From the NCBI RefSeq assembly GCF_900107625.1, contig NZ_FNQK01000003.1, positions 62,001-126,000 on the forward strand: a stretch of 64,000 bases of DNA. Direction: 5' to 3'. Under the pieces are notes generated by a model. The model saw nothing but the letters and a program-made list of their open reading frames with translations, searched no databases and had not been told where the DNA came from. The first letter of the stretch is position 1; each line of letters starts with the position of its first letter. This stretch comes from Bizionia paragorgiae. Its GTDB lineage: Bacteria; Bacteroidota; Bacteroidia; Flavobacteriales; Flavobacteriaceae. Shown in pieces: positions 35,380 through 44,100 of the stretch. A program made the translations under genes and the position numbers.

Positions 35380-35664
35380 TTAAGAGTTTAGACCGTGGTG
35401 CACACGGTTGGCATCCATAACTTTTTGAATTTCCTCGGTATCGTAATAAATGATACCACCAACTTTAGTGTATGGCAAGGTGCCATTGATACGAAGGTTT
35501 TGCAATGTGCCAGGACTTACCTGAAGCAAGTCCATAACCTCAGAAGATTTGAGGTATTTTTTGAGTTTCCCGCTGGCTTCTCTGGTCAGTAATTGTTTAA
35601 TGTCATCGAGTAATTCCATTTTGAATTCCCGAAGGTCGTCTGTTGTAATAATACTTGTCGGCAT
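35380..35664 (-). CDS. Excisionase-type helix-turn-helix protein
   Basis: A 94-aa protein with a MerR/excisionase-like domain: YLKSSEVMDLLQVSPGTLQNLRINGTLPYTKVGG and YYDTEEIQKVMDANR in parts. Such HTH_17 proteins act as recombination directionality factors or regulators in Bacteroidetes ICEs (Xis2c/Xis2d type in CTnDOT). It heads a three-gene minus-strand operon with the initiator-like and DnaC-like genes. A 10-bp inverted repeat lies 22 bp upstream of its start. Confidence 0.78.
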   Translation of the reverse strand: MPTSIITTDDLREFKMELLDDIKQLLTREASGKLKKYLKSSEVMDLLQVSPGTLQNLRINGTLPYTKVGGIIYYDTEEIQKVMDANRVHHGLNS

Positions 35665-35685
35665 AATAGAACGGTTTTAATGGAA

Positions 35686-35724
35686 AGGGACTATCTGTGT
35701 TTGTGATTTTAAATGATAGTCCCT
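35686..35724 (-). promoter_or_regulatory. 10-bp inverted repeat upstream of the excisionase-type gene
   Basis: AGGGACTATC (35,686-35,695) and GATAGTCCCT (35,715-35,724) are perfect reverse complements separated by 19 bp. The near arm is 22 bp from the start codon. It could be an operator for the gene's own product or an mRNA hairpin next to the start. Confidence 0.55.
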
Positions 35725-35787
35725 GACCTGATTTGACTTTCGTTCTACAAATTTGAATAGGTTTATTGGATTTTATTCCCCAGTACG

Positions 35788-35800
35788 ACCGTACTACGGT
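35788..35800. promoter_or_regulatory. CCGTA/TACGG palindrome, copy 1
   Basis: ACCGTA-C-TACGGT is a perfect 13-bp inverted repeat, about 124 bp upstream of the excisionase-type start. An identical copy lies at 35,926-35,938. Confidence 0.5.
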
Positions 35801-35888
35801 TAAAATTTAACATTTTGAAATTTGGTGTGTTTTGATAAGATTTGAAGGTGTTTTTGTAAATCGACACCATCAAATTGAACTAAATTTT

Positions 35889-35945
35889 ATGAAAAACAAA
35901 TACAGAATTCAATTACCGTAGGTCAACCGTACTACGGTCTTTTTT
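35889..35945 (+). ncRNA. Possible plus-strand small transcript with leader peptide and terminator
   Basis: A 10-codon frame (MKNKYRIQLP, 35,889-35,921) overlaps a hairpin ACCGTAG / CTACGGT (35,915-35,921 and 35,932-35,938) followed by CT and seven T. This is a leader-and-terminator arrangement on the strand opposite to both flanking genes. CTnDOT has a small RNA (RteR) in its excision/transfer control region, so a regulatory RNA is conceivable; I see no clear promoter. The second palindrome copy (35,926-35,938) forms part of the hairpin. Confidence 0.35.
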
Positions 35946-35987
35946 TAACAGTTCAAAATAGAAAGGCATAATAAAAAAATTGAAGGT

Positions 35988-36824
35988 TTATTCCTCGCTT
36001 TTATCCATTTCAATGAGTAGTGATGTAGAGAGTTCGTCGAGAAAAAGCGTTCTACTGTTTTTCCTGTTTTTGATATCGTGATAGGTTTTGTAGATGTCCT
36101 TTGGCTCAATATTAAAAAGCTGTTGTAACTTTTTTGAAACTTGCATTATACCCTGATTTTCCTGTTTGCCCAATCCTTTCGCACACAATGCGTAAACCAG
36201 TTCCACGTAGTCTGTATTAGAAAAAGGCCAGTCTATCTTTTCAATTGGTTTAAAGCCGTTGAGTTTCCCGTTTAGACCTTTACGAACTTTATGCTTTTTT
36301 TCATCCAAATAAGTCACTAAAAAATCGTAGGCTTTGTATTTGCCCAAGAGCATATCTCTTGGTGTGCAAAATTCAGGGTCTTGAAAGTAGAATTTTGAGG
36401 TAGTGATGTGAAATGTTTCCATAGAATCTCTCGTGTAATATTCCTCGTCAAAATGTGTCGCACCAGAATTAACGTAACATCCAAAATCCATATTGTAGAG
36501 AAAAAAGCGATTTACCTTGTTGATTTTCTTTTTGATGGATTTTAACTGAGAATGTTTATCCCCTTTGGGAAATTGAATTTCAAAAGAATGGATTTCTGAA
36601 AAGTAGATGAGTTTGATGAGAGGAATCTGTTTGATTTCTTTGAAGAATTCTATTTCTTCCTTGGTAGTTTTAAATTCATTATTGAGGATTTCTTTTTTGT
36701 AAGTACTTAAAACTTTGCGACACAGTTTTATAGAACGATACGCCCGTTCTAAAATATTTTCATATTGAAATTTTATTTCATCCAGGTCCTGAAGTAGATT
36801 TTTTGATAGTATTTGAGAATTCAT
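35988..36824 (-). CDS. rteC: RteC-family regulator of ICE excision
   Basis: A 278-aa protein of the RteC family, known from CTnDOT as an activator of the excision genes. Recognisable are the helical N-terminus (FQYENILERAYRSIKLC), the tract EIKQIPLIKLIYFSEIHSFEIQFP, and the C-terminal DWPFSNTDYVELVYAL region with QLFNIEPKDIYKTY. Full length. It is divergent in control from nothing nearby: the excisionase operon lies downstream on the same strand, as expected for its target. CCGTA/TACGG repeats flank it on both sides. Confidence 0.85.
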   Translation of the reverse strand: MNSQILSKNLLQDLDEIKFQYENILERAYRSIKLCRKVLSTYKKEILNNEFKTTKEEIEFFKEIKQIPLIKLIYFSEIHSFEIQFPKGDKHSQLKSIKKKINKVNRFFLYNMDFGCYVNSGATHFDEEYYTRDSMETFHITTSKFYFQDPEFCTPRDMLLGKYKAYDFLVTYLDEKKHKVRKGLNGKLNGFKPIEKIDWPFSNTDYVELVYALCAKGLGKQENQGIMQVSKKLQQLFNIEPKDIYKTYHDIKNRKNSRTLFLDELSTSLLIEMDKSEE

Positions 36825-37010
36825 AAGCAGGCAATTTTTGTTTGGAAACCATAGGAATGGGATTTAGTTGATAAGGTTGCGTTTTAGTTTTCATTGTCCT
36901 GCAAAATTTATGTAATGACAGCTCTAAATAATAAAATTTGTAGCTCATTAGTAGAATTTATGGAACTGTCTGTAAGTTAACTTTACGTAGTAATTATACA
37001 AGGAAAACTT

Positions 37011-37050
37011 TCCGTAATTAAATACGGAATACACCGTATTTTTCTACGGA
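37011..37050. promoter_or_regulatory. Double CCGTA/TACGG inverted repeat upstream of rteC
   Basis: TCCGTA-N6-TACGGA (37,011-37,028) is followed by CCGTA-N6-TACGGA (37,034-37,050). It lies 187 bp upstream of the rteC start and 48 bp past the LuxR gene stop. The half-sites equal those of the palindromes at 35,788 and 35,926. Either an operator or the end of the LuxR transcript. Confidence 0.5.
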
Positions 37051-37097
37051 CATTTTGTGAAACACTCTAAATTCAATGCTTTTCAGGTTGATTACGA

Positions 37098-38006
37098 CTA
37101 CATCTTTTTCTTACGAAATCGCTTCAAGAATTCACGTCTGTTCTTTACACCTGTCTTTTTGAAGATATTGGATGCGTGTTTTGATACGGTACTTTCAGCA
37201 ATGAATAAATCTTTAGCAATATTTCGGTAGCTTAAATCACTTAAAATGGAAAGTGCTATCTCAATTTCTCGTCTTGTTAAATCTTCATAAAAGATTTTAC
37301 TCTCTATCGCTTCATCTTTCTGTTTTTTCTTAAGCGCAAACACCTCGTACATTCGGTTATTATTTTCTATGAAATATAAATACCTATCTACTTCAATTGT
37401 AGTAATGGCATAAAAAGCCAAGTTCATCACGGTAAAGGTTATCCATTGGTAATCACCTATTACAGTACAAATTGGCAATAACGCAATACTTCCCACACTC
37501 ACTATAGAAAGCCTGTTACGTCTTAAAATAAAAGCATTTGGATTAGAAATCCTTCTGTAAAAAATGAACAGAAATATAATGGCCGCTATGGATATTGGTA
37601 TGGTAAATAGGAATCTGGCAGAGTCTAAAGAGCCTGTAATAAAATACGGAATTAAAAAAAGAATGATATAACTAACGCTCGTGAATATAGCAAGATTACG
37701 AATGGAAGAATTATACTTCAGAACAACAATATCATATTCCTTATAGAGATAATATACGATGAAGACACATAGCGTTATTGCCACGCTATACGTTATGATG
37801 TATTGAAGTATAAAAGGCCCAGGAAAATTATCTGTTGGAAGAAATCCGCCAGTTACATTATAGATGACGAATAGTAAACCGAGAATTAGAAAACGCTTAA
37901 AGCTACTATGCGTTTTCTTTCCTGAAAAGTAAAGTGTAAACAATACGATGACCGTATCTATTATTAGATAGAAGAACGTTGTCCAATGTATTGAAGTTCC
38001 AAACAT
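37098..38006 (-). CDS. Membrane-anchored LuxR-type transcription regulator
   Basis: A 302-aa protein with about seven membrane helices in residues 1-215 (for example FFYLIIDTVIVLFTLYFSG and FLILGLLFVIYNVTGGF) and a C-terminal LuxR-type helix-turn-helix (about 235-300): LTRREIEIALSILSDLSYRNIAKDLF and ESTVSKHASNIFKKTGVKNR in parts. It presumably senses a membrane or periplasmic signal and acts directly on DNA. It lies 8 bp after the asparaginase-like gene, in the same operon. Confidence 0.8.
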   Translation of the reverse strand: MFGTSIHWTTFFYLIIDTVIVLFTLYFSGKKTHSSFKRFLILGLLFVIYNVTGGFLPTDNFPGPFILQYIITYSVAITLCVFIVYYLYKEYDIVVLKYNSSIRNLAIFTSVSYIILFLIPYFITGSLDSARFLFTIPISIAAIIFLFIFYRRISNPNAFILRRNRLSIVSVGSIALLPICTVIGDYQWITFTVMNLAFYAITTIEVDRYLYFIENNNRMYEVFALKKKQKDEAIESKIFYEDLTRREIEIALSILSDLSYRNIAKDLFIAESTVSKHASNIFKKTGVKNRREFLKRFRKKKM

Positions 38007-38014
38007 TTATATTA

Positions 38015-38500
38015 CTACTCATTGCGCTCAAATTTGTTGGTTTCTAAATTCTTGGAAACGTTGTTCCAAAGAAAAATTTGTCCGTTCATAGCAATATAAA
38101 CATCCGGTTTTAGAAGCTGTAGTGAGCTAATTGCATACCCTAAATTAAACGGTGCATCTGTATCTGCAGATGACCCTAAAATGAAAGACCCAACTAAAAC
38201 GATGGTTTTATTAAGATTGAGCTTTCCTAAATATTTTGCGGTATCTTCCATTGTAAAAGTACCGTGTGTTATCAATATTTTACTTGCATTGGTTTCTTCT
38301 ATTTTACGTGCAATCTCTTCCCTGTCATCGTCTTTTATAGCTCGACTATCCTTTTTAAATACACTCACAATAGTATATTCAAAATCTACATTAGCGCTTT
38401 CAAGAAAATCTGCAATAGATACATTTGTTTTATTGATTGTCTTATCGCCTACGTAATCTAGTCCTTCAATAGTTCCGCCTGTAGTTAATATCGTAATCAT
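38015..38500 (-). CDS. Asparaginase-like domain protein, probably non-catalytic
   Basis: A 161-aa protein equal to the N-terminal domain of L-asparaginase: ILTTGGTIEGLDY carries the nucleophile Thr motif, and KKDSRAIKDDD matches the second conserved block. The third block reads THGTFTMEDTA, with Phe82 where catalytic asparaginases have Asp (HGTDT). The C-terminal domain is absent. It may bind a ligand rather than hydrolyse asparagine. It is co-transcribed with the membrane LuxR regulator, so a sensory role is possible. Confidence 0.72.
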   Translation of the reverse strand: MITILTTGGTIEGLDYVGDKTINKTNVSIADFLESANVDFEYTIVSVFKKDSRAIKDDDREEIARKIEETNASKILITHGTFTMEDTAKYLGKLNLNKTIVLVGSFILGSSADTDAPFNLGYAISSLQLLKPDVYIAMNGQIFLWNNVSKNLETNKFERNE

Positions 38501-38526
38501 TCAAATGGTGTTTATTATTGTTAATA

Positions 38527-38534
38527 CAAACGTA
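38527..38534 (-). promoter_or_regulatory. -7 element for the asparaginase-like/LuxR operon
   Basis: On the minus strand this reads TACGTTTG, a full match to TAnnTTTG, 27 bp before the start codon. Confidence 0.5.
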
Positions 38535-38586
38535 TCCGCTTTGTAAAGTTAGTGTAAGTTTTTTACTGTTAATCGATTGTTGATTA

Positions 38587-38644
38587 TCTTAAGCAAGTCT
38601 TAAGAATCTACTAATCAAACGCTAAGACTAAGAATTAATTTTTG
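38587..38644 (+). promoter_or_regulatory. TCTTAAG direct-repeat promoter 1
   Basis: TCTTAAG at 38,587-38,593 and 38,598-38,604 (11-bp period), then AATTTTTG at 38,637-38,644, starting 33 nt past the second repeat. It points rightwards towards the response-regulator gene, 185 nt further on, so it would make a long leader or a separate small RNA. Confidence 0.55.
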
Positions 38645-38766
38645 TGTGTATTAAATCAAAATTGATAACAACACCTTAGTAGAAAACATCCAAATAAATA
38701 AGAGTCTCAAAAACTATATTTTAAAGAGTGTAGCAAAATTGCGTGGAAAGGATTTACAATAACTAA

Positions 38767-38824
38767 TCTTAAGCAAATCTTAAGAAAAAGTAAATATAGA
38801 CTTAATAAAAAATCGTAAATTTTG
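38767..38824 (+). promoter_or_regulatory. TCTTAAG direct-repeat promoter 2, for the response-regulator gene
   Basis: TCTTAAG at 38,767-38,773 and 38,778-38,784, then AAATTTTG at 38,817-38,824, the same 33-nt spacing as in the other copies. The ATG follows 4 bp later, implying autoregulation with a nearly leaderless transcript or use of promoter 1. Confidence 0.6.
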
Positions 38825-38828
38825 CGCG

Positions 38829-39497
38829 ATGAGAATTTTAATAGTAGAAGATGAACCAGGTATATTTAATTTCCTCAAGCAAGGCTTGGAGGAAGAGAGT
38901 TATGCTGTGGATATTGCCGAAGAAGGCAAAAAAGGGCTTGAAATGGCACTTTCAGGAGAATACGATTTATTGTTGTTAGATTGGATGGTGCCAGGCATAA
39001 GTGGTATTGAAGTTTGTCGCCAATTCCGAAAGGAATTTCAAGAAACACCCGTTATTTTTTTAACTGCAAAAGATACCTTGGACGAGACCATTTTCGGGCT
39101 TCAAACTGGTGCTAACGATTATATAAAAAAGCCTTTTCATTTTGAAGAACTTCTAGAACGCATTAAAGTACAACTACGCCCAAAATCTGGAGAACATTCC
39201 GTCTTTAAACTAGGAAATATCACGCTCAATACGTCGACCTACCAAGTACATAAAGAAGATGAAGAAATAAGTTTGACACAAAAAGAATTTGCATTGCTTG
39301 AGCATTTATTACGGAACAAAGGAATGGTATGTAGAAGGTCTCGAATTATTGAAAGCGTCTGGGATATCCACTTTGATTACAATACTGGTGTTATCGATGT
39401 ATTTATCAACGCACTTCGTAAAAAGCTAAAATTGGGAAAGGACGAAAATTATATTCAAACAGTTAGAGGTGTAGGTTACATTGCGAAGGAATTATGA
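38829..39497 (+). CDS. OmpR-family response regulator (CusR/CzcR-like)
   Basis: A 222-aa regulator: receiver domain with acidic pocket VEDE, phospho-acceptor D51 in LLLLDWMVPG and K101 in YIKKPF, then an OmpR-type winged helix (SLTQKEFALLEHLLRNKG, ending DENYIQTVRGVGYIAKEL in parts). Its stop overlaps the kinase gene by 4 bp. It should bind direct repeats with an 11-bp period; four such repeats (TCTTAAG) surround this gene and the efflux operon. Confidence 0.93.
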   Translation: MRILIVEDEPGIFNFLKQGLEEESYAVDIAEEGKKGLEMALSGEYDLLLLDWMVPGISGIEVCRQFRKEFQETPVIFLTAKDTLDETIFGLQTGANDYIKKPFHFEELLERIKVQLRPKSGEHSVFKLGNITLNTSTYQVHKEDEEISLTQKEFALLEHLLRNKGMVCRRSRIIESVWDIHFDYNTGVIDVFINALRKKLKLGKDENYIQTVRGVGYIAKEL

Positions 39498-40867
39498 ATT
39501 TGAGCTTTAAAAATAGGTTAGCCTTACATTATATGATTGCCACAGCAATTATAATGGCGGTAGCCTTTACAGCGGTTTATTTTGTAGTCAAAGGTGTGGT
39601 GTATCAAAATATCGACAATGACCTCTCTTTTGAAGCAGAAAAACATACCGAAGAAATAAAAGTCGTCGGAGACAGCATCAAAATAAAAAACAAAAAAGAG
39701 TGGGAAGAACGCGAGCATAGAGAGGTTCAGGTAAACCCTGTTTTTATTCAGATTTTAGATAAGAATGGGACTTTTATGGATAAATCCCCAAACCTAAAAG
39801 AAAACGAGCTTGACTACAATGAAAAAGCAAATTTTGGCGGAAGCTATAATGAAATTCTCAATAGCAAACCCATCAGGCAAATCCAATTACCTATTGAAGA
39901 AAATGGTAAAATAAAAGGCTTTATTGTCGCTGCAATGTTGCTGGAAGCCTCAAAAATGGTACTGCTTAATCTCAGAAATATTTTACTGCTTGTCTATTTA
40001 TTGCTTTTGGCGAGTCTCTATTTTATTTCCAAGTTCATAGCGGGCAGAAGTATTATTCCAGTCAAAAATGTAACAGAAACAACCAACAGAATTACACGCA
40101 ACAACTTAAACAAGCGTGTAGCATTACCTCAGAATAAAGACGAATTGTTTGACTTGTCTGCTGGCATCAATGACCTGTTGCAGCGTATTGAGAATGCGAT
40201 GGAACGAGAACGTCAATTCACATCGGACGCCTCTCACGAATTGCGTACACCCTTAACAACCCTAAAAGGCACTTTAGAAGTATTAATTCGTAAGCCAAGA
40301 GAACGCGCAGAATATGAAGACAAAATAAAATTTAGTCTTACAGAAATTGACCGTATGACTGCTACACTAGAGCAGCTATTATTATTGGCAAGATTAGACA
40401 CCAGTTCAAAGACAACAGACGACTCTTCAATGCCTTTAGCAACAATTATCGACGAAATTCTTTCAAGACATAAAAACAAAATATCAGAAAAGAAGCTTTC
40501 TATCAGTTTTAAAAATGATATTGAAAATGAAACTTTGGTACCTCAATATTTTTCAAATCTAATCCTTGAAAATATTATTGGGAATGCAGTGAAATATGCT
40601 AAAAACGCGACCAAGGTTTATATTTCAATAACACAATCAGATTCTAAAATAATCTGTAAAATTCAAGATGAAGGCATAGGCATTAAAAAAGAAGATTTAA
40701 ACAACTTGTTTAATAATTTCTTCAGATCAGATGCGCTCAATCACAAAAATATTTCTGGTAATGGCTTAGGGCTTTCCATAGCCAAAAAAGCTGCCGATGC
40801 AATAAATGCTGAAATATTTGTTGAGAGTGAATTTGGTGCTGGAACTACGTTTACTATTATCTTTTAA
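39494..40867 (+). CDS. Sensor histidine kinase (CusS/CzcS-like)
   Basis: A 457-aa membrane kinase with two membrane helices (about 10-30 and 160-182) enclosing a periplasmic sensor domain, a HAMP linker (about 185-235), the phospho-acceptor H248 in SDASHELRTPLTTL, an N-box NLILENIIGNAVKYAKNA, DEGIGIKKEDL and GNGLGLSIAKKAAD. Family context (RND metal efflux downstream) indicates it senses periplasmic metal, probably Cu, Ag, Zn or Co. Coupled to the regulator gene by a 4-bp overlap. Confidence 0.92.
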   Translation: MNLSFKNRLALHYMIATAIIMAVAFTAVYFVVKGVVYQNIDNDLSFEAEKHTEEIKVVGDSIKIKNKKEWEEREHREVQVNPVFIQILDKNGTFMDKSPNLKENELDYNEKANFGGSYNEILNSKPIRQIQLPIEENGKIKGFIVAAMLLEASKMVLLNLRNILLLVYLLLLASLYFISKFIAGRSIIPVKNVTETTNRITRNNLNKRVALPQNKDELFDLSAGINDLLQRIENAMERERQFTSDASHELRTPLTTLKGTLEVLIRKPRERAEYEDKIKFSLTEIDRMTATLEQLLLLARLDTSSKTTDDSSMPLATIIDEILSRHKNKISEKKLSISFKNDIENETLVPQYFSNLILENIIGNAVKYAKNATKVYISITQSDSKIICKIQDEGIGIKKEDLNNLFNNFFRSDALNHKNISGNGLGLSIAKKAADAINAEIFVESEFGAGTTFTIIF

Positions 40868-40919
40868 GCCAATCTTAAGTTTTAGAAAAGCCAACCTTAA
40901 TATTTCAAGACTACATTTA
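40862..40919 (+). promoter_or_regulatory. TCTTAAG-type promoter 3, for a small RNA
   Basis: TTTTAAG (40,862-40,868, overlapping the kinase stop) and TCTTAAG (40,873-40,879), then TACATTTA at 40,912-40,919, again starting 33 nt past the second repeat. The transcript would begin near 40,926 and meet a terminator at 41,037 without any ORF. Confidence 0.6.
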
Positions 40920-40925
40920 TATTAT

Positions 40926-41037
40926 AAAATATTACATCTATTATAGAAAAGGAAGATAGATTCCCCTATAGCTTTTGGTTGGTGATTATTGGTTAATTGT
41001 TGCAAAGGCCTTGAGAACTCTCAAGGCTTTTGTTTTT
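40926..41037 (+). ncRNA. Candidate metal-responsive small RNA between kinase and efflux operon
   Basis: The segment has its own direct-repeat promoter, contains no ATG, and ends in a strong hairpin (GCCTTGAG / CTCAAGGC, loop AACT, 41,008-41,027) followed by a T-rich tract. A second promoter of the same kind follows for the efflux operon, so the terminator isolates this unit. The predicted RNA is about 110 nt. Start is inferred from the -7 element; the family is unknown to me. Confidence 0.5.
41008..41037 (+). terminator. Strong rho-independent terminator
   Basis: Perfect 8-bp stem GCCTTGAG / CTCAAGGC with tetraloop AACT and a T-rich tail. It ends the kinase transcript and the candidate small RNA. 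Confidence 0.8.
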
Positions 41038-41051
41038 AGCTTTATTAGTAA

Positions 41052-41109
41052 TCTTAAGCCAATCTTAAGAAACGGTTTAGGTGCTACTTAGATAGTACGT
41101 CTACATTTG
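41052..41109 (+). promoter_or_regulatory. TCTTAAG direct-repeat promoter 4, for the efflux operon
   Basis: TCTTAAG at 41,052-41,058 and 41,063-41,069, then a perfect -7 TACATTTG at 41,102-41,109, 33 nt past the second repeat. The ATG of the RND pump gene is 29 bp further on. Confidence 0.7.
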
Positions 41110-41137
41110 GTTATTATTTCAATAAACCACCAAAAAA

Positions 41138-44100
41138 ATGTTAGAACGCATTATTCAGTACAGTATTCATCACAAACTTATTGTGCTATTATTTACTGCA
41201 GGAATCGTCGGATTCGGCTTGTATTCCCTCTCAAATATTCCTATTGGAGCAGTTCCCGATGTAACCAATAACCAAGTACAGGTTATTACAACGTCTAGAA
41301 ATTTGGCTACTGAAGATGTGGAGAAATTCTTAACCTATCCCGTAGAATTAGAAATGGCAAACCTGCCAGGAGTTAAAGAGATTCGTTCTATTTCTAAGTT
41401 TGGTTTATCGGTAGTTACGGTTGTTTTTGATGATGATATGGGAACGTATTTACCACGTCAACTTATTGCTGAAAAAATAAAGAGTGCCGAAGAAAAAATT
41501 CCCGCAGGTTTTGGCAAACCTTTTATGGGACCAGTTTCTACAGGTCTGGGAGAAATCTACCAATACGTTATCGATGTCGATGCAAACCACAAAGACCAAT
41601 ATTCATTATCCGATGTACGCACTATTCAAGATTGGGTCGTAAAACGTCAACTTTCAGGTATTCCGGGAGTGGTAGAAGTCAATACTTGGGGAGGTTATTT
41701 AAAAACCTATGAAGTTGCTGTAAACCCAGAACGACTGCGCGCAATGGACGTTTCTATTTTCGATGTGTTTACTGCGCTCGAAAAAAACAATAGTGTTGCT
41801 GGTGGCGGATATATTGAGAAAATTAATGAAAGTTATTTTATTAGAGGCGAAGGTTTGGTGTCATCAATTGAAGATGTTGAAGATATTGTTGTTATCAACA
41901 AAGGCGAAATCCCTGTGTATGTTAGGGACATCGCGACTGTTGGTTTTGGTCACGCCAACCGTTTTGGTGCCATTACAGGTAATGGCGAAGGCGAAAAAGT
42001 ATTAGGGCAAGTAATGATGCTTAAAGATGCCAATTCTAATGCGGTTATTGAAGCCGTAAAACAACGTGTTTCAGAAATACAAGCCTCATTACCACCAGGT
42101 ATTTCAATTAACCCATTTTTAGAGCGAAGCGAGCTTATTGGCAAAACGACTTTTACTATTGCTGAAAACCTGATTTTAGGTTGTTTGATTGTCATTTTTG
42201 TAGTGGTATTGCTTTTAGGAAACTGGCGCTCTGGTCTGGTCGTAGCTTCCGTAATTCCTTTATGTCTTCTATTTGCGCTGTCGCTGATGTACATTTTTGG
42301 TGTAGATGCCAATTTAATGAGTTTGGGTGCAATTGACTTCGGAATCATTATCGATGGTGCGGTAATTATTGTAGAATTTATTGCCTTTAAAATTACCAGT
42401 CAGCGAGCAAAATTATTAGCACTTCCTAAAAATGAAAGACAAGGATTGATAGATAGTATTACCTATCAAGGTGCAACCAAAATGATGAATTCCGCAGTAT
42501 TCGGGCAATTAATCATCATCATTGTATTTATACCTATTCTATCTTTAGTAGGTGTGGAAGGAAAAATGTTCCGCCCTATGGCATTGGTGTTTTGTTTTGC
42601 GCTTATAGGTGCAATGCTGTTATGCTTTACCTACATTCCAGTAATGGCTTCATTGTTTATTAAACCTTCTAATACAGAAAAGAAAACCATATCATCAAGA
42701 CTTATTACATTTTTAGAAAACAAATACCGACCTACCATTACTTGGGCATTGCGTAAAAAGACATTGGTATTAAGTATGGCTGTAGGATTGTTAGTCTTTA
42801 CAGGATTTCTATTTACAAGAATGGGTGGCGAGTTTGTACCTACTTTAGATGAAGGTGACTTTGTGATTCAACCCGTTCTAAAAACAGGAATGTCATTAAG
42901 TAAAACGATTGAAGCCACTACCAAAATAGAAAAAATACTAAAACAGTTCCCTGAAGTAGAACAAGTGGTAAGTAGAATTGGAGCTGCCGAAGTGCCAACA
43001 GATCCAATGTCTATGGAAGAAAGTGATGTTATCATAAAATTGAAACCTAAAGGTGAATGGACTTCTGCTGAGTCTAAAGACGAATTAGCAGATAAATTTA
43101 AAGAAGCATTATCCAATGAAATTGCTGGTGTAGATTTTGAATTTACACAACCTATTGAAATGCGATTTAATGAATTGATTACAGGAGTAAGAGCAGATTT
43201 AGCTATCAAGGTTTTTGGAGAAGATTTAGATGTGCTTTATAGAAAAGCATTAGAAATAGAAAAGGCTATTCAAAATGTGGAAGGAGCAGCTGATATTTCT
43301 GTAGAGAAAACAGCTGGTTTACCACAAATGTCTGTAAAATATGACCGCCAGAAAATAGCTAAATATGGATTAAACATTGAAGACTTAAATAAAGTGGTAA
43401 CAATGGGATTTGCAGGAATGCCTGCAGGAACTGTTTTTGAAGGCGAAAAACAATTTGATTTAGTATTGCGTTTTGATGCTGCTCACAGAAAAGATATTGA
43501 AAACTTAGAAACCGCATCGGTTACATTAACTAATGGTACTAAATTACCGCTTAGCGAATTTGCGAACATAAGCTACACCAAAGGACCAGCTAAAATTTCA
43601 CGTGATAACACCAAGCGTCGTATCGTAGTAGGTGTCAATGTTAGAAACCGAGATTTAGAATCTGTTGTAAAAGATGTGCAAGTAATCATTGAAAGAGATG
43701 TTAAGATTCCAACTGGTTATTCTATAAGCTATGGAGGTCAATTTGAAAATTTAAGAACTGCATCAGCACGGTTAAAAGTAGCGGTACCCATTGCGCTAAT
43801 ATTAATTTTTGTGCTGTTATACTTCGCTTTCGATTCTGTAAAAGAGGCGTTAATGATTTATAGCGCCATTCCATTATCTGCAATAGGTGGCGTTATGCTT
43901 CTGTATATCAGAGACCTTCCTTTCAGCATTTCGGCAGGCGTTGGGTTTATTGCACTTTTCGGTATTGCAGTATTAAATGGTATTGTGTTGATTGAAGAGT
44001 TTAAAGAACTAAAAGCACACGGTGTCAGCAATATTAATAAGCGAATTTTAATGGGAACAAAAAACAGATTGCGTCCAGTATTATTAACTGCAGCAGCAGC

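Noticed and set aside
37011-37050. Simple terminator for the LuxR gene
   Set aside because: No T tract follows on the minus strand, and the half-sites recur elsewhere near rteC, which favours operators.
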